Positions 57,389 to 64,000 of a stretch of 64,000 nucleotides of DNA are shown piece after piece. Made by a program: the position numbers and the translations under genes. Source of the stretch: Hysterangium stoloniferum (Eukaryota > Basidiomycota > Agaricomycetes > Hysterangiales > Hysterangiaceae); contig WHVD01000054.1 in NCBI GenBank assembly GCA_015178975.1, forward strand, positions 248,001 to 312,000, given 5' to 3'. The notes under the pieces were generated by a model. It saw nothing but the letters and a program-made list of their open reading frames with translations, was not told the origin of the DNA and did not search any database. Within the stretch, counting starts at the first letter, position 1; each line of letters starts with the position of its first letter.

Positions 57389-58429
57389 ATGCTCCTTCGA
57401 CTGAGACGTTCTTCCCGCACTGGGATCACTTTAGCGTACAGTTTCCAGAGACTATATTCTCTTAATTCAAGAGGAACATCTATTTGTCGCTCGCATTTTT
57501 TACAAGACTCTGGATTAAAGCGGATTCCATCCCTAGCTCGCAGTTTGTAGCCCCCTAGTGATTGGCTATAGTGCATTGATTTAATTCACATCCAAAGGAT
57601 GGGCAACATCTACAACTCCACACTCTGTAGCTGCTGATCCGGCAGAGGCCGAGGCCATTTCATGCCTTGAAAAAGGAACACAAAAGCTGGAAGAAGGAGA
57701 CGTCGAAGCTGCCAGGACTTTGTACCAACGCAGCGTTGAAATCAAGCGAACAGCATCGTCTTTATTTAATCTCGGAGTCACACACTATCATTTAAGTGTG
57801 TATTGCGCCGTCTATGTCATATTTTTCGGCTGAGTTCATTCCTGTAGAGGACTTTAAACAAGCCATAGAAGCCTGGAATGAATGCGTCGCTTTATCACCC
57901 AATAGCGCGGATGCTCATACTAGTTAAGAGTAATTTATGACCTCAATGGTATTTTGCGAGCTGATCCTGTACACTGAGAAGATCTTGCCAGTGCATATAT
58001 TCTATCATCACAAGCCCCTAGGCCTGATCTCGCCCTTCAGCACTTGCAGTAGGCCATATTTACATTGTAGGATTTGGTTATTATTTTTCATTTATTCCTT
58101 TCAGAATCGCCTCTGATTTATCCCCCGAGGACCCTGAGATTGCATTTAATCTTGCGGCTGTCTTGGAAGCCTGTGCGTCAATGAAATATGGAAAACTACC
58201 CGGACTTACTTCCACGTATCTTGCAGGTGGTCATTTAGAAAACGCTTTAGAACATTACAAACGCGCGAAAAAATATGGTGTTGAGAAAGCTGAAGTTCAT
58301 ATCCGAAATGTAGGTGGTATCTTGTCCAGTATGTTGCTCTTCCTTTAATTAATTATTTTACAGATAAGTGCCAAAATATTAGGGAAGAAGATGAAGGACC
58401 TCGATGGGTGCGAAATATCTTCAAGCTGA
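57389..58429 (+). CDS. TPR protein with mitochondrial-type N-terminus
   Basis: Exon 1 starts MLLRLRRSSRTGITLAYSFQ and is rich in Arg and Ser with no acids for over 40 residues, like a mitochondrial presequence. It is spliced (CGCA|GTTTGT to AAAG|GATGG) to ARRWATSTTPHSVAADPAEA. TPR-like helices follow: CLEKGTQKLEEGDVEAARTL, KRTASSLFNLGVTHYHL, DFKQAIEAWNECVALSPNSA, PEDPEIAFNLAAVLEA and LENALEHYKRAKKYGVEKA. The end is GKKMKDLDGCEISSS. I do not recognise a specific family beyond TPR. Its shared promoter with TIM23 fits a mitochondrial role, but that is inference. Confidence 0.75.
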
Positions 58430-58646
58430 GCAGTGATGTCGTTTGGCCCTCTGGGTTCTGCGGGTCCTTTTAAATAATGCCTTCACTTGCCTGGCATTGT
58501 ATATAGACGAGTTCTACGTTTTTCCATTCGATAATATGTAGCGCAAAACGGGTGTAAAAAGTAATTAGACCAATGTCACAATTGAATGATGACCGCGTGA
58601 CAATGTGTGACTAGCGGAGGAGCCCATCATAAGGAGACTCACAGAT

Positions 58647-60751
58647 ATGGACGAACTCTCAGACGACACAAATCCATTCCATACCGATGACGATATTCCC
58701 GAAGCCTCGGTGGCTACTAACGACGGTGACAGTAAATCCCAACCTTCCTCCCCTATACAGGAATCATTACCCCGATCCCCTAAACGAAGTGTAATATCAC
58801 CGCCAGAACTGCCATCCAAACGCTATCCTGATATTCGACCTTACAATAACCAGAACAACGGGTATAAGACGCCATTAGACCTATATTTGCACTCTGGCGA
58901 CGATATTGACATACATGTCGGTGACTGAGCTCTTGGATCGCCGCTTAGTTCACTTACGTCTGTTTTCGTAACTAGATTGTTGAAGCTGTGAAGACTGCAG
59001 AACACTCAAATACAACATATATTGCCTATGTAATAAGGACAGGGGTATGTTGTGTCCAATCTCGTCAGTTCGCCAGGTAAATAATATAAACAACGGCTCA
59101 GAACTTTGAAGCTCGACGAAGATACTCAGAATTTGAGTCTTTACGCAATGGCCTTGCTAAGCTATACCCAACGCTTATTGTTCCTCCGATACCGTCTAAA
59201 CAAACCATTGGTGATTACGCCGTGAAACAGGGGAAAGCTAAAGAGGATGTGGCTATGATCTCACGGCGCAAACGGATGCTCCAGACTTTTTTAAATCGTA
59301 TAGCTCGCCATGATATCCTCTCGCATGAGCAGATATTTCACAGATTCCTTGATGGTAATGCTTCTTGGGTGAGTCTCTTTGATCTACCCAGGAAATTGAG
59401 ATTAAACTCGACTCTAGTCAGAAGTGTTAGTTTCACCGCCGTTGTCTCTACTCCCTAAGAATATCCTCAAAGCGCCGGCGTACAACCCTACAGATATGAG
59501 CAACCCCGCTTATGATGCCCTGCCTAATCCCTCCGCAGCGCAGCCTTTGCGACACCCTGACCAACGTTTCCTCGACTCTGAAGCTTTCACTAACAAGTTC
59601 GCGAGTCATTTAAACAGTCCCATGGAAAAGGTCACACGGAGAACTATGAAACGATGGTCAGGTTGGTTGAACTTGCATAGCCTCGTCATTGACTGCCTAT
59701 CCTGACACCGCTGTCAGAGCTTTCGGCCGATCATGCGGACCTGGGTGCCATATTAAACGGATTCAGTTTGTCGGAAACTGGACCGTTAGCAGCGTCACTA
59801 GAGAAGTCTGGCCAAGCTATTGATGCAACTTATCTGTCAACCGTGCGATTGGTAAGTCGATCATTATAACATATTATCGCCCGAGTTCTCATGTGTAATC
59901 AAGGCACAAGATTTTGAACAAACGTGGTCAGAACCATTGCATGAATATAGCCAGTTTGCGTCAATCATCAAGAAGCTGCTAGCATACCGTCATCAAAAAC
60001 ATGTCCAGTACGAGATGACGCAGGATTCAATAGAACTGAAAAGAGAAGCACTTGAAGATCTAGAGAAAAGTGAACGGGAAGCTCGTCGGTTGGAAAGTGC
60101 CCTTAGCCGGAGGTCGATCAACCAAGGTTCAGTATTAACGGATGAAGAACAGCTCGGGGGAGCAAATGTTGGTCGCGCCGAGGAAAATCACCAAGAAGCG
60201 TATTCAAGTTCGTCGCGTACACCCACTATCAGGAAGCGTGGGAGTGGAAACGGCATTGGTTTACTTAACGCCATCACCTATTCCATACATGGGATGATAG
60301 ATTCGGATCCCGAAACAGCCAGGCGTAACAATATAACCAAAGGTCGTGAATCTCTTTCCCAGGTAGGAGCGATATAAATCAATGCGTTAGGCATTGGCTT
60401 ACCAGACGCCCTCATTAGCTCGAAAATGCCTTACAAGCTTCTGCGCAGGATTTGAAGTATGCCGGTTCAACCATACAGGCTGACCTCGACCGTTTCCAGC
60501 GGCAAAAGGTGGCGGATTTGCGAGAAATGTGTATCAACATGGCACGAAGTCATCGAGACTGGTGCAAAAAGGTTTGACAATAGACTTTACGATGACAGGT
60601 ACATCTGATCACTTTCCCACAGAACCTAGAAGCCTGGGAAGAAGTGAAGAGAACGGTAGCTGCCATTGAAGACCATCCTAACCAACCACCGTTGAATGAG
60701 ACTCATCCTTCGACTGCGGGTGGCACTATTGTACCTTCCACGTCTCACTAA
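58647..60751 (+). CDS. SNX41: Sorting nexin Snx41/Atg20-like
   Basis: A PX-BAR sorting nexin of the endosome recycling and Cvt pathways. The start MDELSDDTNPFHTDDDIPEA leads to an acidic tail. The PX domain has ARRRYSEFESLRNGLAKLYP and LIVPPIPSKQTIGDYA, so the phosphoinositide-binding Arg-Arg-Tyr is present. RRKRMLQTFLNRIARHDILS and FHRFLDGNASWSEVL follow. The C-terminal BAR-like part includes WSEPLHEYSQFASIIKKLLA, NAITYSIHGMIDSDPETARR, AGSTIQADLDRFQRQKVADL and RSHRDWCKKNLEAWEEVKR. The end is TIVPSTSH. Snx41 versus Atg20 cannot be separated with confidence from this reading. Confidence 0.87.
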
Positions 60752-60926
60752 CATCTTTTCTTCTCTCTTCTTCACCCTATCTAAATGCACGGCAAAGCAC
60801 GTATCATTAAGTAGTGGATCGTATTGCGGACTTTATATTTGTTATTCGCACTTAATTCATGAATCCTTGCTTGAACTAGCAACATTGAACTTATCAGCAT
60901 TCCACAAAGTCACTTCGTGATGAAAC

Positions 60927-61243
60927 CTACGGTTGTTGGGTAGAACTATCAACTTTGTCCTCCATTGTAGTAAAAGCCATAAACCTAAGATGCGTTAGTC
61001 AAGAGAATTGTCAACAAGAGCGTGTACTTACTGAGCTGCATGCAATCCAGCAAGAGTTCGCATTGATGATAAATCGCCCTCCAGTTTTGCAAAAAGAGTT
61101 CGTGTCTCTCCTATGCCTTCTGAAAGTTTCTTTAGCTCAGATGCTAACTTCTGATAATGTCTCGTCTTTACTCGTCCAGCGGTGTCCAAGTAATGATCGT
61201 TCATAGGAACATATGTCACATGTGACACGCGTTCCGCTTTCAT
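60927..61243 (-). CDS. Small helical protein of unknown function
   Basis: I do not recognise the family. Two exons (61032-61243 and 60927-60984) give 89 residues starting MKAERVSHVTYVPMNDHYLD. The core KTRHYQKLASELKKLSEGIG, then TRTLFAKLEGDLSSMRTLAG, is strongly helical and looks like a short coiled coil. It ends QFMAFTTMEDKVDSSTQQP. Splice sites are clean (GTAAGT...TTAG). Its ATG overlaps the ATG of CLR2 on the other strand; an alternative start at 61204 (MNDHYLD) would avoid this. It could be a small subunit of a complex. Confidence 0.65.
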
Positions 61244-63276
61244 GTCCAAGTACCTTGAATTTCCACGAACAGACGGCTCTCCTCAAAAATGGCCCGTAGA
61301 CAAGCTCGATTCGACTCCGTCAGGCGGGGAGGTTAACTTTATGCTCCCCATTCCCTTTGACGACCCATTGAGTATAAAATGGCGCATTCAAGTAGGACGA
61401 GAGGTCGCGAAGTTGCTTGGGCTTGAAGGTTTGATATGACGCGTTTTTTCCCCCAAATTATCAAACTAATTATATGACAGACTTCAAAGAGTATTCTCTG
61501 AAGGATTTCCCAGAAGGGTACAAATTCTACCTTCACCATAAAGGTGATGTGGTCGAACCGCGGACAGATCCTTACCTATACGGTAAGTCACTTGCCCCCG
61601 TTAATTCACATTTCATTAACTTCCTATACTAAGGTGGCTCTAGTGGGCGGTTTCGGTCACCCCCCGAGTTCATTCGTCACGCATACTGGTTACTGACCGA
61701 TGATACTCTCAACCGCAGGAACTGTGGTTGCAAGTATTGCAGCTTTTCCAAAAGACAATCCGAAATTAGTCAAGATCTTGGTCTCAACAAATCAGTTTCG
61801 ACTCCCAAACCACCTAACTTTATAAAGCCTAAAGTACGGCCCGTCGCTCGCCCTCGCAAACACCCTTCGATGATACACAGTCCTGTAAACAGTGACCGTG
61901 TTGCTGACTTGCGCTCATCCAGGCAATTTAGACCAGGAGAACTCGTTTGGTGTGGTTTGTCACCTGTCATCCAAGGCGAGCATGAAGATGAGTGCATAGA
62001 ATTCTGGCCGGCTCTGGTAAACGACTTCAGCTTGAAGGTTGATGTCACACCCCGCGAATTCAAAGAAAAGTGGTCGGTATCCCAGAGCTACCTTTATAAC
62101 ATCCGATTTTTGGGTGTTTTCCACTTGTCTACAGTGCCTGAACATTGTCTCCTACCCTATCAAGCGTTTGGGCCTTCAATCAAATTGATAGAGCGGTTGA
62201 GGGCCGCCGGTGATCCAACTTTACTAAAGGATCGTCAAAGAGCCTCTGGAATCCGTCCAAAACCCATGGAGGCCGATGAGAATCAAACTCAACTCCAATT
62301 TACGGAAGCGGCGACAGCTTTTGCTCTAGCAATTCAGATTGCCGCACATCTTGTCAGGTTTTGGACGCCTACTCATGAGTATGCATTTTTTGGCGAGGTT
62401 CCTTCTACGTCAGTGCAGGCCAGCTCCTTGATAGACAATCCGCCAGTACTTGAAATCAAGGAACCTCGACATGAAGGGTTATGGTGGGGTGCTGAAAAGA
62501 TATGGGTAGACGAGCTAGTCCGAGTTCAGTCTGGACGAGCTCAGGTTCATCCACGTGGATCCCAATTAATACACCGACCTTCTCCTCGAGCAGACGGTCG
62601 TGGCGTGCTCATGAGAGTGAATGCTATTATTACTGTTCCAGGTAGTTCAAGGGACTCGCTCAGAAACTGTAAGGTTTCTGGGGTGCTGTATGAGCTTGCA
62701 GACGAGGCATACGAAGAAGAGATATCTGATTCATCAACGATTATGCAAGAGATGTTTTCTTCCGACATTGTGGGACCGTCCGAACCGAACAAACCACCAT
62801 CGGTGTTAGTTGCGCCTCCTGGTAGCGTGTTGACACCGTTTTCTGGTCAAGGGATAATGAGTAACAAGTTTGCGACTTCCGAAACCAACCCATTCCAAGG
62901 AGGCGGTATTCTTCCTTTGTCTCTTCCTGACCCGCCCCCAGGTTACAAGTTTCGGTCAATCATGAAGCCTGGTTATGAAATTGTACTTGATGTAGCTTTC
63001 ATATCTGGGAGGTACTATCCGAACCTTCTCAAACACCCACTTCTGCAAAATACCCTGGCTGATGTCAATCCAGATGATCCTCGAGTCTCTCAGTTGACTG
63101 CCCTTTGCGGCTTGGTCACTGGCGCTGTGAACTCTATGGAATGTGTGGACTGGGTAGCGACACGAGTAGCCATGTTGCGTCAAGCGGATACCACAGCGCG
63201 CCAGGATTTGTCACAACATTGGACGACATCAATTAATGAACTTGATCCAGAGAGTATGGATGTAGACATAATGTAG
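61242..63276 (+). CDS. CLR2: Clr2-type heterochromatin silencing protein (SHREC)
   Basis: A homologue of fission yeast Clr2, a subunit of the SHREC deacetylase/remodeler complex. The N-terminus has the Clr2 signature YLEFPRTDGSPQKWPVDK and PFDDPLSIKWRIQVGREVAK. FPEGYKFYLHHKGDV and FRSPPEFIRHAYWLLTDDTL follow, then a cysteine cluster (NCGCKYCSF). A large C-terminal exon (about 61630-63276) carries FRPGELVWCGLSPVI and FWPALVNDFSLKVDV, a BAH-like region, and a long tail ending PESMDVDIM. The ATG at 61242 gives a start close to the conserved block, but it overlaps the ATG of the divergent gene, so an upstream exon remains possible. Confidence 0.85.
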
Positions 63277-63580
63277 TTTTTTTTTTTGGTAAACGGTGAT
63301 ACCTAGACTCCTTGTTATCGTTGCTTTCGAACACTTGTTCTCACATATGCATGAATATTTCATTTGCTTCATATACATTACAGTTCTTTCAAAATAGATT
63401 CTTTAAGTAGTAGAATTAAACCAAGCTATAAAATTTCGTTATGCCCAAAATATTATAATCTTACTTGTGCTTATTACGAAGAATCCATGTCAGTGCGGTA
63501 TAAAGTATTTGTTCTAGGAGTGTATATTACACAGGGAACAATATCTATGGATATTCAATAAATAAGGCTGCCACCTCGCT
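63277..63580. other. Convergent 3' spacer, CLR2 / sterol acyltransferase
   Basis: About 300 bp, AT-rich, with a T run directly after the CLR2 stop. No gene is seen. It holds the 3' ends of the two convergent genes. Confidence 0.5.
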
Positions 63581-64000
63581 TCAATAGGCGCAATAAGCAA
63601 CGCAAAGAAGAGGGAATCCGGCATAAAGACCAATCCAGAAGACGATATTTCCCATTATCCTGTTACGCTTAATAGCGGGCAAACGACCTAATGCAATCAA
63701 AGGAAGCTGAATCATCTATAAATAGGAGTAAATTGCCGTTCAGAATTACATTGGATTAGGTTTTACCTGCATCATAAACAAATACATTCTAGGAGACGCA
63801 AGTGAACATCAGCGATCAAACGATGGAGCCGAGATATGCCTCACCGGAACTTCTTGGTGACGATTATCATCACTAGCTCATGAACAGCAGCTGAAAGTAG
63901 GAAAGTCCAAAATGTTGCCCAGCCTCGTGAGAGACGATGTGCTGAGATCGCGGAGGCGTAGACGTGCCGAAGGAGGAAGACATGCACGGGTTTATTCCAT
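63581..64000 (-). CDS. ARE2: Sterol O-acyltransferase (MBOAT), 3' part only
   Basis: Esterifies sterols for storage in lipid droplets; an integral ER membrane enzyme. Only the C-terminal part is in the window, and the 5' part lies beyond the right edge. Read on the minus strand: VHVFLLRHVYASA, WATFWTFLLSAAVHELVMII with the catalytic MBOAT His in VHELVM, then TKKFR, RMYLFMMQ (tiny exon), MIQLPLIALGRLPAIKRNRI and GNIVFWIGLYAGFPLLCVAY ending CAY. The conserved His and the surrounding hydrophobic helices support the call. ARE1/ARE2 orthology cannot be decided. Confidence 0.85.

Noticed and set aside
57322..57576. N-terminal extension of Tim23 up to 57576
   Set aside because: The stretch lacks Tim23 similarity and overlaps the first exon of the divergent TPR gene, which splices cleanly and has presequence character.

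Overview
This 64 kb window comes from a filamentous basidiomycete, most likely an agaricomycete. Genes are dense (about 30 in 64 kb) and cut by many introns of about 45-70 bases with GT-AG ends. The gene set is fungal: sulfite reductase, lanosterol synthase, a Fol1-type folate enzyme, a velvet factor, a SHREC-type Clr2, a CYSTM protein and a sterol acyltransferase. No plasmid, phage, CRISPR array, rRNA, tRNA or intact transposon was recognised. The exon joins given here were read by eye from splice sites and family conservation, so gene ends are firmer than every internal boundary.

Layout, left to right: RPL11 (-), VPS25 (+), a DEK-C/HIRIP3-like histone chaperone (-), DNA polymerase delta POL3 (-), phosphomannomutase (-), VMS1 (+), RPL30 (-), the meiotic kleisin REC8 (-), an ataxin-10 homologue (-), a VMA12-like V-ATPase assembly factor (+), a CoA-type Nudix hydrolase (-), lanosterol synthase ERG7 (-), an ARP9-like actin-related protein (+), a BRAP2/ETP1 RING protein (-), an unknown C3-rich small gene (+), condensin BRN1 (-), sulfite reductase MET5 (+), two tandem alanine-glyoxylate aminotransferases (-,-), dynein intermediate chain (-), FOL1 (-), SEN2 (+), a THP3/LENG8-type protein (-), cytochrome c1 (-), a CYSTM protein (-), a velvet factor (-), TIM23 (-), a mitochondrial-type TPR protein (+), sorting nexin SNX41/ATG20 (+), an unknown 89-residue protein (-), CLR2 (+) and the 3' end of a sterol O-acyltransferase (-, cut by the right edge).

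Most of this is conserved housekeeping sequence in a compact order, with several very short divergent promoters (about 56-90 bp). The clearest unusual structure is at 34.3-43.5 kb. A tandem duplication starts inside MET5 and ends inside the last exon of the dynein intermediate chain gene. It left two nearly identical intact aminotransferase genes, separated by a fused remnant: dynein 3' end joined directly to internal MET5 sequence. The MET5 part has since shrunk by two internal deletions, one with a 9-bp microhomology.

Other points worth attention are coding microexons (7, 9 and 11 nt), at least four GC-AG introns, a divergent DCTAE motif in lanosterol synthase, overlapping head-to-head start codons, and a small gene with strongly C-ending codons and no recognised family. 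I found no convincing new defence or biosynthetic system.
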